From NCBI RefSeq assembly GCF_000381025.1, contig NZ_KB905815.1, positions 169,789 to 233,788 of the forward strand: a DNA stretch of 64,000 nt, given 5' to 3'. Shown piece by piece: positions 17,918 through 26,182 of this stretch. The notes under the pieces are model-generated. The model worked only from the letters and a program-made list of their open reading frames with translations. It made no database searches and had not been told where the DNA came from. Made by a program: the position numbers and the translations under genes. Numbering within the stretch: the stretch's first letter is position 1; every line of letters starts with the position of its first letter. Origin of the DNA: Streptomyces sulphureus DSM 40104. GTDB lineage: Bacteria; Actinomycetota; Actinomycetes; Streptomycetales; Streptomycetaceae.

Positions 17918-18706
17918 CTACGGTGTGATCAATTCGGACTCGTTGATGTCGGTGATGGCCATCCGGCCCGGCGCGTGCGCGATGGCGAATTCCGGACGGG
18001 ATTCGATGACCATAGCCTGCGGTGTCACACCGCAAGCCCAGAAGACGGGCACATCCCCTTCTTGTAGAACCGGCGAGTCGCCCCATTCCGGCTTCTCCAG
18101 ATCGGTGACGCCGATGAGGCTCGGATCTCCGACGTGCACCGGGGCCCCGTGCACAGCCGGATACCTCGCGCAGATCCGCACAGCATCCGGAACACGGTGA
18201 GGCGGAACTCCCCGCATGGAGACCACCATCGACGAGGAGAACACGCCGGCGGACTCGCAGGGAAGCGTCGTCCGGTACATCGGCACGGTGCTCCCCGACA
18301 GCGTGTGCCGCATCTCGATGCCGGCCTCCGTCAACGCCCGCTCGAAACTGAAGGAGCAGCCGAAGAGGAAGGCAACGAGGTCGTCGCGCCAAAGGTCGGC
18401 GACATCGGTCCTCTCCTCGACCAGTTCCCCGTGCTCGTACACACGGTAGGCGGGCACGTCGGTGGTGATGTCGCCCTGGAACCTGCTGCTTCGTTTGGCG
18501 CCCGGGTCGAACACGTCGAGCAGCGGACACGCCTTGGGATTGCGCTGCGAGAAGAGCATGAGATCGAACGCCTGCGCACGGGGGACGGCCAACAAGTTGG
18601 CCTGCGCCCAGCCGTCGGACCATCCGGACGTGGTGTCGGTGTGCCCGTCCCGGATCTTCTGCCGTGCCTCTCCCGGGGTGAGGGAGCGCTGTGTCTTGCT
18701 GTCCAT
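17918..18706 (-). CDS. DUF1445 putative hydro-lyase / D-glutamate cyclase-like (YcsI family)
   Basis: A 262-residue protein of the YcsI/DUF1445 family, recognised by FLFGCSFSFERAL, the MYRTTLPCESAGVF-type segment, VHIGDP-like VHVGDPSLIG, and PVFWACGVTPQAMVIES near the C-terminus. The family includes vertebrate D-glutamate cyclase, which turns D-glutamate into 5-oxo-D-proline, so a lactam-forming or -opening role beside PxpBC is reasonable but not proven. Full length for the family. Sits between the NRAMP transporter (33-base gap) and pxpB. Confidence 0.85.
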   Translation of the reverse strand: MDSKTQRSLTPGEARQKIRDGHTDTTSGWSDGWAQANLLAVPRAQAFDLMLFSQRNPKACPLLDVFDPGAKRSSRFQGDITTDVPAYRVYEHGELVEERTDVADLWRDDLVAFLFGCSFSFERALTEAGIEMRHTLSGSTVPMYRTTLPCESAGVFSSSMVVSMRGVPPHRVPDAVRICARYPAVHGAPVHVGDPSLIGVTDLEKPEWGDSPVLQEGDVPVFWACGVTPQAMVIESRPEFAIAHAPGRMAITDINESELITP

Positions 18707-18739
18707 CGAAAATCGTCCTTCCTTCCGAGCGAGTGGGTA

Positions 18740-19987
18740 CTACTGCAGGAGCCCGAAGACCGGTTCGAACGCGAGCACCGCAAGCACCCACGAGACAGCC
18801 AGGCCGACGACGCCCACCACGATGAGCCACCGCGGGTAGCGGTAACCCTGCAAGAGGTCCCGCCGCCGCCAGGCGATCCACATGGTCACGGTGAAGCCGA
18901 GGGGCAGCACCAGACCGTTGAAGCCTCCGGAGAACACGAGCACGGTGGCGGGGGTCTGCCCGGCGAGCAGCAGAGCCACGCAGCACGCCACGACGAACGC
19001 TGCGACCGCCAGCCCCTTTCGCTCCCGGACGTGGCGCGAGTAGGTCTCGATGAAAGAGATCGAGGTGAAGGAGGCACCGATGACCGAGGACATCGCCGCG
19101 GCCCACAGCACAACACCGAAGATCTTGAATCCGATGTCGCCGGCCGCCGCCTGGAAGGCGTCGCCCGCCGGGTTGTCGGTGACGTCGAGGACGGTCCCGG
19201 TCGAGACGACGCCCAGCACCGCGAGGAACAACAGCCAGCGCATCACGCCGGTCGCGACGACACCCGCCGCCGAAGTACGCGCGATCTCGCGCACCCGCCG
19301 AGGTCCGGTGACCCCGCTCGCCAGCAGTTTGTGAGCACCGGCATAGGTGATGTAGCCACCGACGGTGCCACCGACAATCGTGGTGATCGCGAGGATGTCG
19401 ATCTGCTCCGGAACGACGGTTTGCAGGGCGGCTTCGTTCACCGGTGGTGCGCTGACGACGGCGACGACCAGCGTCAGCCCGATCATGATCACCCCGAGCG
19501 GGATGATCGTGGCATCCATGGCCTTGATGAAGTACCGGTTCACGAAGATGACGAGCGCGAGCACGGTGGTGATGACCGCGCCCCACCGGGAGTCGAGGCC
19601 GAACAACACGTTGAGCCCGAGCCCCGCCCCCGCGACATTGCCCATGTTGGCAATGAATCCGCAGACGAACACGAGGATGCTGAGGACGACTCCCGACCCC
19701 GGAAGCACGCGCTGCGCCAATTCCTGGGCGTGTAGCCCGGAAACACCGACCACGCGCCACACGTTCATCTGAATGGCCAGATCCAGCAGAATCGAGATGA
19801 GGATTCCGAAGGAGAAGGCAGCGCCCAACTGCTGGGTGAAAGTCGCCGTCTGGGTGAGGAAACCCGGCCCGATGGCACTGGTCGCCATCAGCGCGATGGC
19901 ACCGATGAGTGGCATCACACGGCCGCCGAATTTCGACCGAGGCGCCTGCGTCGGAGCCGATCCGACGTCCTGCTCGATATCGCTCAT
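18740..19987 (-). CDS. NRAMP-family transporter (YcsG type)
   Basis: A 415-residue membrane protein with 11 or so helices. IGPGFLTQTATFTQQLGAAFSFGI in helix 1 and a long helix 6 segment (GGTVGGYITYAGAHKLLA) place it in the NRAMP fold family, in the branch found next to kipI/kipA genes. The classical NRAMP DPGN metal-binding motif is absent here (IGPGF), so transport of an organic substrate rather than Mn/Fe is likely. The ATG at 19987 follows GAAGGGA; the reading frame extends upstream into pxpA without a better site. Confidence 0.82.
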   Translation of the reverse strand: MSDIEQDVGSAPTQAPRSKFGGRVMPLIGAIALMATSAIGPGFLTQTATFTQQLGAAFSFGILISILLDLAIQMNVWRVVGVSGLHAQELAQRVLPGSGVVLSILVFVCGFIANMGNVAGAGLGLNVLFGLDSRWGAVITTVLALVIFVNRYFIKAMDATIIPLGVIMIGLTLVVAVVSAPPVNEAALQTVVPEQIDILAITTIVGGTVGGYITYAGAHKLLASGVTGPRRVREIARTSAAGVVATGVMRWLLFLAVLGVVSTGTVLDVTDNPAGDAFQAAAGDIGFKIFGVVLWAAAMSSVIGASFTSISFIETYSRHVRERKGLAVAAFVVACCVALLLAGQTPATVLVFSGGFNGLVLPLGFTVTMWIAWRRRDLLQGYRYPRWLIVVGVVGLAVSWVLAVLAFEPVFGLLQ

Positions 19988-20025
19988 GAGCAGCGATCCC
20001 TTCTGGGAAGGTGGAGAAAGGCGGC

Positions 20026-20790
20026 CTAACGGCCGGACCACGCGGCGACTTCCACGCCGGCGGATTCGAGACGTCGACGAACGGTGGACGCCGTGGACAC
20101 GGCGCTCGGACCGTCCCCGTGGACGAGGATGCTGTCGCAGGCCAACCGGAGCGTCGTGCCCGATGCCGTGGTGACGGTCCCGTCGACGGCCATCCGAACG
20201 GCACGCTCCGCGACTTCGTGAGGGTCCTCGACGAGAGCACCGGGGAGGGCCCGGCGAACGAGAGTGCCGTCGTCGTTGTACGCACGGTCGGGGAAGCCGA
20301 CGCGCGCGACCGGCAACCCTTCCTCCTCGGCCGCGCGGATCATCCAGCCTTCCTGGTAGACCACGGTGAGGTGCGGATCGAAGGCGCGTACCGCACGGGC
20401 GACGGCGCGAGCGTAGTCCTCGCGAACCACCGTCATGTTGCCCAGGCTTCCGTGCGGAAGCACGTGATGCAGGCGATGCCCGCGAGGTCGGAGAAAGGCC
20501 TCGAGCGCACCGAGTTGGTAGAGCACGTCCGCCTCGATTTCCGAGGGCGGCAGTTCGATCGGACGCCTACCGAACCCCCGCAGATCGGGAAAGCTCGGAT
20601 GCGCGCCCACGGCAACACCGCGCTCGACGCACAGAGCGACGGATTCCCGGATAGTCGAGGGGTCCCCGGCGTGGAAGCCGCAGGCGACGTTCGCTGACGA
20701 GACGATCCGTGTCAGCGCGTCGTCCTCGGTCATCGTCCACGCGCCGTACCCCTCGCCGAGGTCAGCAATGAGATCGATGGACCTCGACAT
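20026..20790 (-). CDS. pxpA: 5-oxoprolinase subunit A-like (PxpA, LamB/YcsF family)
   Basis: A 254-residue LamB/YcsF TIM-barrel protein: DLGEGYGAW near residue 10, NVACGFHAGDP (~33-43) and GAHPSFPDLRGFGRRP (~61-76) are family hallmarks. Two positions differ from the canonical enzyme: DLIADLGE in place of DLNCDLGE, and VLPHGSLGN in place of KPHGALYN. That raises the chance of a different lactam substrate. AAAGGAGG five bases before the ATG is a strong ribosome site. First gene of the operon; a promoter containing the regulator's operator lies 130-165 bases upstream. Confidence 0.85.
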   Translation of the reverse strand: MSRSIDLIADLGEGYGAWTMTEDDALTRIVSSANVACGFHAGDPSTIRESVALCVERGVAVGAHPSFPDLRGFGRRPIELPPSEIEADVLYQLGALEAFLRPRGHRLHHVLPHGSLGNMTVVREDYARAVARAVRAFDPHLTVVYQEGWMIRAAEEEGLPVARVGFPDRAYNDDGTLVRRALPGALVEDPHEVAERAVRMAVDGTVTTASGTTLRLACDSILVHGDGPSAVSTASTVRRRLESAGVEVAAWSGR

Positions 20791-20921
20791 GGTCCTCCTT
20801 TGGACGTCGTCACCCCTGAGCCGCCCGACGCAATCCGACTGGGTTCGCGAGGGGGCGGGTGTGGAGCCCGTGGAGCGGGCCCCACACGGAGCCGCGCTCC
20901 CGGCGGGGCTTGATGAGCACC

Positions 20922-20954
20922 ACCCTCAGCCCGTCAACGTTGAATGTCAACATT
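20922..20954 (-). promoter_or_regulatory. pxp operon promoter with overlapping operator AATGTNNACATT
   Basis: On the minus strand: TTGACA -35 (20945-20950), 17-base spacer, GAGGGT -10 (20922-20927). The -35 is embedded in the perfect inverted repeat AATGT-CA-ACATT (20943-20954), and a 10-bp palindrome TCAACGTTGA (20934-20943) adjoins it. The same operator overlaps the -35 of the aminotransferase promoter at 21690, so the FadR-type regulator encoded between them is the likely binder. Confidence 0.65.
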
Positions 20955-20990
20955 TATAGATCGCCACTTCATCACCCTGGGCACCTCGCG

Positions 20991-21659
20991 TTACTCGCCC
21001 AGCCGCCCCAGCAGCCCTGCCAGCGCGGACTCCACATGCTGCTCGGCGTACCTGCCGGCGGCACCAGCATCGCCGCTGGTCAGGATCTCGGCGTACCGCG
21101 AGTGCTCGACGACCAGCGACGAGTCGTACCCGCGCTCGGGCTCCGAGCTGCGCACGAGCTGGTACAAGCGGACCTGGGAACGGATGGCCTGCCAGGCGCT
21201 GACGAGGGGTCCGTTCTCCGCCACGTCGTACACCGCGTCATGGAACTCGAGGTCGGCACGCACCACGTCGCTGCGGGTCGTCCCGTCCGTCACCGCCGAG
21301 CGCAGCCCCTCCAGCGCGGCAGCGAAGCAGTCCGGCCGCGCACGTTCCGCCGCGCCCTGGGCGGCAATACGCTCGAGCCCGGCACGCAACCGGTAGAGGT
21401 TCTCAGCGTGTTCGCGCGACACCGGGATCACCGTGGCGGGCCGGTGCCAGCCGGTACGGATGATGCCCTCGCGCTCGAGGATCGAGAGCCCTTCCCTGAC
21501 GGACCCGCGGCTCACCGCGAGCGACTCCGCCAGGGCACCCTCCCTGAGCTCCTCCCCCGGCTGGAAGGTTCCGTTCATGATCGCCTCGCGGATCATGTGA
21601 GCGGCCTCGACGGCGATACCGCGGGTGCTCACCGGCCCGATCGGAGCTGATGTTCGCAT
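20991..21659 (-). CDS. GntR-family regulator (FadR/FCD subfamily)
   Basis: A 222-residue regulator: N-terminal winged helix (ELREGALAESLAVSRGSVREGLSILEREGII, ~residues 38-68) and a C-terminal all-helical FCD ligand-binding domain with the D-x-x-FH metal motif (ADLEFHDAVYD) and later His residues (VVEHSRYAEIL). It takes the place of the IclR regulator KipR of the Bacillus cluster. It is flanked on both sides by the AATGTNNACATT operator, so it probably represses itself, the pxp operon and the divergent aminotransferase, with a carboxylic or amino acid as effector. Confidence 0.9.
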   Translation of the reverse strand: MRTSAPIGPVSTRGIAVEAAHMIREAIMNGTFQPGEELREGALAESLAVSRGSVREGLSILEREGIIRTGWHRPATVIPVSREHAENLYRLRAGLERIAAQGAAERARPDCFAAALEGLRSAVTDGTTRSDVVRADLEFHDAVYDVAENGPLVSAWQAIRSQVRLYQLVRSSEPERGYDSSLVVEHSRYAEILTSGDAGAAGRYAEQHVESALAGLLGRLGE

Positions 21660-21681
21660 GCCCGCAGTATGCCACCGACGT

Positions 21682-21722
21682 CAATGTCGAATGTTGACAT
21701 TGGCTCTCCGTGACAGCAGACT
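21682..21722 (+). promoter_or_regulatory. Aminotransferase promoter with gntR operator
   Basis: On the plus strand: TTGACA -35 (21694-21699), 17-base spacer, CAGACT -10 (21717-21722). The -35 lies inside AATGT-TG-ACATT (21690-21701), itself nested in the longer inverted repeat CAATGTC/GACATTG (21682-21702). The site is 23 bases upstream of the gntR start on the other strand, so it should control both genes. Confidence 0.65.
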
Positions 21723-21785
21723 GGCCCTGCCGGGGCGGGTCCCGCTCCAGCGCACCAGGCGACAGCCGTCGAGAGGATGGATGAC

Positions 21786-22970
21786 ATGGCCGTGGCCCCT
21801 TGGCCCGCCCCCTACCGTTTCCAGCGCATGAACGCCGATCACGCGCCTGGCCAGGAGCAGAGTCACGTCGCCCAGGGCCTCCGCCACGTCGATTTCTCCC
21901 ACGGCGACGTCAGCGCGTTTCCGCCACCGCCCGAAGTCATCGACGCCGTCACCACGGCATTGCGCGACGGAGGCCGCTACGCCTACTCCCCCTACCGTGG
22001 GCACACGTTCATACGGGAACTCGTCGCACAGCGACTCGGCGCCTTCACGGGCGCACCGATCGATCCCGACCGGGAAGTCATCGTCACGCCCGGCACGCAG
22101 GGCGGGCTGTTCCTCGCGCTGTCAGCGCTGGTCGAACGCGGTGACAAGGTAGCCGTCGTCGCCCCCGACTACTTCGCCAACCGCAAGATCGTCGAATATC
22201 TCGAGGCCACTCCGATACCCGTCGATCTGGCGTACCGCACAGCGGAGGGCGAACCCGCACGGCTGGACCTCGACAAGCTCCGCACGGCATTCCAGGACGG
22301 GGCCCGGCTCCTCGTCTTCTCCAACCCGAACAATCCCACGGGTGCGATCTACACAGCGGACGACATCGAGGCGATCGCGCGGCTCGCCGCCGAGTTCGAC
22401 GCCTTCGTCGTCGTGGATCAGCTCTACTCCCGGCAGATCTTCGACCAGCGGCCGTTCACGCACCTCCGCGCACACGCCCGCGAGCGCTGCCTGACCCTCA
22501 TCGGCCCGTCCAAGACCGAGTCCGTCTCCGGCTGCCGGGTCGGCGTCGCGGTCGCTCCGTCCGAGATCATCGGTCGCATGGAGCAGTTGCAAGGCATCGT
22601 CTCGCTGCGGACAGCCGGATACATGCAAGCAGCTCTGGAGCCCTGGCTCGCCGAAGCCCCCGGCTGGCTCGCACAACGGATCACCGAGCACGCTCGCATC
22701 AGGGACGACCTGCACGAAGTGTTCAGCGCCAGTGCCCACCTCAGCACCCGGCGCACCGAAGGTGGCAGCTACCTGTTCCTCGACGTGCCCACCGCGAAGG
22801 GTCGGATCGACGACCTCGTGCGGCAACTCCGTACAGAGGCGGCCGTGACCGTCACCCGTGGTCCGGAGTTCGGAGACTTCCCCGAGTCGGTCCGCCTGAA
22901 CTTCTCCCAGGACCATCGAGCAGCCGTCGACGCAGCGCACCGCATCGTGGACGTGGTCGCCCGGTTCTGA
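21786..22970 (+). CDS. PLP-dependent aminotransferase, class I/II (fold type I)
   Basis: A 394-residue aminotransferase with the complete fold-type-I signature: NPNNPTG (180-186), Asp211 and Tyr214 in VVVDQLYS, and the PLP lysine K243 in GPSKTESVSGCR. The substrate cannot be read from sequence. Its shared operator with the pxp operon suggests it supplies or removes a glutamate-related amino or keto acid for that pathway, with RidA clearing imine by-products. ATG 21786 has GAGAGG nine bases upstream; ATG 21777 is an alternative start with no ribosome site at usable distance. Confidence 0.85.
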   Translation: MAVAPWPAPYRFQRMNADHAPGQEQSHVAQGLRHVDFSHGDVSAFPPPPEVIDAVTTALRDGGRYAYSPYRGHTFIRELVAQRLGAFTGAPIDPDREVIVTPGTQGGLFLALSALVERGDKVAVVAPDYFANRKIVEYLEATPIPVDLAYRTAEGEPARLDLDKLRTAFQDGARLLVFSNPNNPTGAIYTADDIEAIARLAAEFDAFVVVDQLYSRQIFDQRPFTHLRAHARERCLTLIGPSKTESVSGCRVGVAVAPSEIIGRMEQLQGIVSLRTAGYMQAALEPWLAEAPGWLAQRITEHARIRDDLHEVFSASAHLSTRRTEGGSYLFLDVPTAKGRIDDLVRQLRTEAAVTVTRGPEFGDFPESVRLNFSQDHRAAVDAAHRIVDVVARF

Positions 22971-23026
22971 CGGGACGACAGCGTCCCGTCCCCGGTCGAC
23001 CCGCGGGGAACGCAGGTCGACCGGGG
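22969..23026. terminator. Double terminator between the aminotransferase and lpdA
   Basis: Two hairpins between convergent genes. GACGGGAC/GTCCCGTC (22969-22990, 6-base loop) starts at the stop codon. It is followed by a perfect 12-bp stem, CCCCGGTCGACC/GGTCGACCGGGG (22990-23001 and 23015-23026, 13-base loop). Confidence 0.75.
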
Positions 23027-23056
23027 GCTGTGCCGTGGTACCTGGCGGCGCGGTCC

Positions 23057-24454
23057 CTACATGTTGATCATGTGCCCCGCGAGGCCGTGGACCGCCTCCT
23101 TGACGGCCTCCCCCAGCGTCGGGTGCGCGTGGACGTTTCGTGCCACCTCGTGGACCGTCAGGTCCCACTGCTGCGCCAGCGTCAACTCCGGGAGCAGTTC
23201 GGTGACTTCGGGGCCGATGAGGTGCCCGCCGAGCAGTTCCCCGTACTTGCCGTCGCTGATCAGCTTGACGAAACCGGCGGGCTCGGCGAGGCCGTGGGCC
23301 TTGCCGTTCGCCATGAAGGGGAACTTCGCGACCTGCACGTCGTAGCCGAGGTCGCGTGCCTGCTGCTCGGTGTGGCCGAAGCTCGCGATCTGCGGGCGGC
23401 AGTAGGTGGCCCGCGGGATCATCGTGTAGTCGAGTTCCATCGTCTCGGCGCCGGCGATCGTCTCCGCCGCGACGACGCCCATCGACTCGGCGGTGTGCGC
23501 GAGCATCAGCTTCGCCGTGACGTCGCCGATGGCGAAGATGTGCGGGACGTTGGTGCGTCCGCGTCCGTCGATGTCGATGGCGCCGCGCTCCGTGAGCGCC
23601 ACGCCGGTGTTCTCCAGGCCGAAGCCCTCGGTGCGGGGTTGGAAGCCGATCGCCTGGAGGACCTTGTCGGTCTCCAGCACCTGCTGCTGGCCGTCCTTGC
23701 TGACGGTGACGCGGACCTTCGGGCCCGTGTCGTCGATCGACTCGACCTTCGTCGACGTCATCAGCTTGATTCCGAGCTTCTTGTACTGCCGCGTCAACTC
23801 CTTGGAGACCTCGGCGTCCTCGGTGGGCACGAGGCGGTCGAGGAACTCCACGATCGTGACGTCGACGCCGTAGCTGCGGAGCACGTAGGCGAACTCCACG
23901 CCGATCGCGCCCGCCCCGGCGACGACGATGGAGCCGGGAAGGTCGCGGGTGAGGATCTGCTCTTCGTAGGTGACAACGCGGTCGCCGAGCCTGGTGCCCG
24001 GCAGGAGCTTGGTGGTGGCGCCCGAGGCGATGATGCAGTGGTCGAAGGTGACGGTCTCGTCGACTCCCTCTCCCGTGACGCGCAGGGTGCGCTGGTCGGT
24101 GAAGGTGCCGCGGCCGTTGTACTCCGTGATGTTGTTCTTCTTCATCAGGTAGTGCACGCCCTTGACGCGCCCCTCGGCGACGCTGCGACTGCGGTCGTAC
24201 GCGACGCCGTAGTCGAAGCCGACCCGGCCCTCCACCCGGATGCCGAAGGTGTCCGCCTCGGCGCCGACGATCTGCGCGATCTCCGCATTGCGCAACAGCG
24301 CCTTGGAGGGGATGCAGCCGACGTTGAGGCAGACACCTCCCCAGTACTTCTCCTCGATCACCGCCGCCCGCAGCCCCAACTGCGAGGCGCGGACGGCTGC
24401 TACGTACCCGCCGGGCCCTGCGCCCAGCACCACCACGTCGAAGTGTCCACTCAT
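23057..24454 (-). CDS. lpdA: Dihydrolipoyl dehydrogenase
   Basis: A 465-residue flavoprotein disulphide reductase: FAD motif GAGPGG (11-16), redox-active C42-LNVG-C47 in [13 protein letters not shown], a NAD-binding GAGAIGVEF segment (~180) and the C-terminal catalytic HAHPTLGE. Full family length. It is the E3 component reoxidising dihydrolipoamide in 2-oxoacid dehydrogenases or the glycine cleavage system. No E1/E2 gene is nearby, as is usual for a shared E3 in actinomycetes. Confidence 0.95.
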   Translation of the reverse strand: MSGHFDVVVLGAGPGGYVAAVRASQLGLRAAVIEEKYWGGVCLNVGCIPSKALLRNAEIAQIVGAEADTFGIRVEGRVGFDYGVAYDRSRSVAEGRVKGVHYLMKKNNITEYNGRGTFTDQRTLRVTGEGVDETVTFDHCIIASGATTKLLPGTRLGDRVVTYEEQILTRDLPGSIVVAGAGAIGVEFAYVLRSYGVDVTIVEFLDRLVPTEDAEVSKELTRQYKKLGIKLMTSTKVESIDDTGPKVRVTVSKDGQQQVLETDKVLQAIGFQPRTEGFGLENTGVALTERGAIDIDGRGRTNVPHIFAIGDVTAKLMLAHTAESMGVVAAETIAGAETMELDYTMIPRATYCRPQIASFGHTEQQARDLGYDVQVAKFPFMANGKAHGLAEPAGFVKLISDGKYGELLGGHLIGPEVTELLPELTLAQQWDLTVHEVARNVHAHPTLGEAVKEAVHGLAGHMINM

Positions 24455-24549
24455 GCGGCCAGCTTAGGCCCTGCCGGGACTGCTCCGGCGGGCCGCCGCG
24501 CTCGTCGCCGTACGCCGGACTCACATGCGGCGCAAGGGAGTTCGACTTC

Positions 24550-24909
24550 TCAGCCGAAGTGGAGGCCGCCACTGATGTCCCGCGCCTGCACGACGGGACC
24601 ATTGACGGTCGCGCCCTCGCCGACGGAGTTGTGGACCGCTCCCGCATCCGCCTCCAGCCGCGGCCCGTGCTCCTCCGCCCAGCCCAGCAGCGCGCTGCGG
24701 AACTCGGCGTTCTCCTCGGCGAGTTGGGAGAGGCGTGCCTCGAAGTCACGCACCTCGCCGCCGTCCGAAGGGGCGGGGAACTCCTCCTCGCTGCGGCCGG
24801 TGAAGCGGCGGGTGAGGCTCGTCAGCGCGGACCAGGCGCTCTGGCCCGCGGCCGTCGCGGCGCCGCCGGCGGCGGCGGAGACGAGGGTGAGGGCGGTGGA
24901 GACGTCCAT
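24550..24909 (-). CDS. Small protein ending in an ARDISGG motif
   Basis: A 119-residue protein. The N-terminus is Ala/Gly-rich and weakly hydrophobic (MDVSTALTLVSAAAGGAATAA). The middle is a probable coiled coil (VRDFEARLSQLAEENAEFRSAL), and the C-terminus ends GPVVQARDISGGLHFG. The last 15 residues match the STAND ATPase segment GPAVLARDISGGVHF at 12 of 15 positions. From memory, similar tails recur in Streptomyces STAND, caspase-like and TPR proteins, suggesting an assembly tag. A TPR protein is encoded 78 bases upstream on the same strand. ATG 24909 starts the natural N-terminus but has no strong ribosome site. Confidence 0.65.
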   Translation of the reverse strand: MDVSTALTLVSAAAGGAATAAGQSAWSALTSLTRRFTGRSEEEFPAPSDGGEVRDFEARLSQLAEENAEFRSALLGWAEEHGPRLEADAGAVHNSVGEGATVNGPVVQARDISGGLHFG

Positions 24910-24987
24910 GGGGCAACGGTAGCGGCGGCCGGGCGGCGGCGCCACGGCACACACATGCGAACTCCCCTCCGGCGGAGAGGAGTTGTC

Positions 24988-25389
24988 TCAGTTCCCCAGC
25001 GGGGTGCCGGGCGGCGGTGGCTCGAAGGTGTCGAAGCCGGCGGCCTCGACGAAGTCCGGTCTCGGGTTGAGCGCCGCCGCGATCTTGAAGTGCTTCTTCG
25101 CCTCCTGCGACCGGTCGGCACGCTTCAGCGTGCGCCCCATGGCGAAGTGCGCAAAGGCGTTGTCCGGCTCCCGCTCCAGCACCCACCCGAATTCGGCCTC
25201 CGCCGAGGTCAGACGCGCCTGGAGGAAGTAGGCGCGGGCACGGAGCAGCCGCGCCCCCGCGTGGTCCGGATGCTCCTCCAGAACGGAGTCGAGGAGGGTG
25301 ATGGCGCCCCGCGGGTCGTGCGCCTCGACGAGCTGCTCAGCGGCCCGGAACTGGATGACGTAGGTCTCGGGGCTCGATGATCCCGGCAC
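24988..25389 (-). CDS. Tetratricopeptide-repeat protein
   Basis: A 133-residue protein made almost entirely of TPR helices (AITLLDSVLEEHPDHAGARLLRARAYFLQARLTSAEAEF; AFAHFAMGRTLKRADRSQEAKKHFKIAAALNP), i.e. about three repeats for protein binding, cytosolic. GTG start with AAGGAGG five bases upstream. It precedes the ARDISGG protein on the same strand, and both may form one functional unit. Confidence 0.85.
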   Translation of the reverse strand: MPGSSSPETYVIQFRAAEQLVEAHDPRGAITLLDSVLEEHPDHAGARLLRARAYFLQARLTSAEAEFGWVLEREPDNAFAHFAMGRTLKRADRSQEAKKHFKIAAALNPRPDFVEAAGFDTFEPPPPGTPLGN

Positions 25390-25515
25390 GGCCGCCTCCT
25401 TCCCTACTGCGGCGTACGACTCAACAACACCGGCCGCCGCGCCATTCCCGTACCGGTCGATCCTTCCCCGCAGTGCACGACGGCTACCTCCCCACCCTTC
25501 GGTGGACGGCCGACG

Positions 25516-26106
25516 TCACACGGTGCGCAGCCGGTCCCAGACAGCACGTACACGGGGTTCCAGATCGGCGAGCGCGCCGTCGTTCTCCACCACGAAATGC
25601 GCGGCAGCCAGCCGCTCCTCGCGCGTGGCCTGCGCCGCGACACGCGCCCGTGCCTCCTCCGGCGCCATGCCCCGCAGCCGCACCAGGCGGTCCATCCTCG
25701 TCTCCTCGGGGGCGTCGACGACGATCACGGAGTCGTAGCGGGGCGCCAGACCGTTCTCCACGAGCAGCGGTACGTCGTGGACGACGACGTCGTACGAGCC
25801 CGCCGCCTCCTCCAGCTCGGCGGAGCGGGCCGCGACGAGCGGGTGGACGATCGCGTTGAGCGCGGCGAGGCGCTCGGGGTCCGAGAAGACGAGCGCCCCG
25901 AGCTTCGGCCGGTCGAGCTGCCCCTGCGGCGTCAGCATCTCCTCGCCGAACTCCGCGACGACGGCGGCGAGCCCGGGCGTCCCCGGCTCGACGACCTCCC
26001 GCGCTATCCGGTCCGCGTCGATCACCACGGCCCCCAGGTCGGCGAGCAGCCGGGAGACCTCGCTCTTGCCCGCGCCGATGCCGCCTGTCAGTCCCACCTT
26101 CACCAT
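25516..26106 (-). CDS. coaE: Dephospho-CoA kinase
   Basis: A 196-residue P-loop kinase: [13 protein letters not shown]alker A at the N-terminus, [13 protein letters not shown] (dephospho-CoA binding), [13 protein letters not shown] and the Q-RAS-like [11 protein letters not shown] lid region. It phosphorylates the 3'-OH of dephospho-CoA, the last step of CoA synthesis. Full length for the bacterial enzyme. ATG 26106 chosen; a GTG two codons upstream is possible. Confidence 0.95.
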   Translation of the reverse strand: MVKVGLTGGIGAGKSEVSRLLADLGAVVIDADRIAREVVEPGTPGLAAVVAEFGEEMLTPQGQLDRPKLGALVFSDPERLAALNAIVHPLVAARSAELEEAAGSYDVVVHDVPLLVENGLAPRYDSVIVVDAPEETRMDRLVRLRGMAPEEARARVAAQATREERLAAAHFVVENDGALADLEPRVRAVWDRLRTV

Positions 26107-26134
26107 GCGCACACGGTATCGGTGGCCGAAGAGC

Positions 26135-26177
26135 CGTCGCGGCCCCGCTCCCCGTACCGGGAGCGGCCCCCGCGACG
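26135..26177 (-). terminator. Terminator hairpin after the PAC2 gene
   Basis: Imperfect long hairpin just beyond the PAC2 stop codon: outer stem CGTCGCGG/CCGCGACG (26135-26142, 26170-26177) and inner stem GCTCCC/GGGAGC (26147-26152, 26159-26164), separated by a mismatched C-rich internal loop. Confidence 0.6.
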
Positions 26178-26182
26178 TCGGT

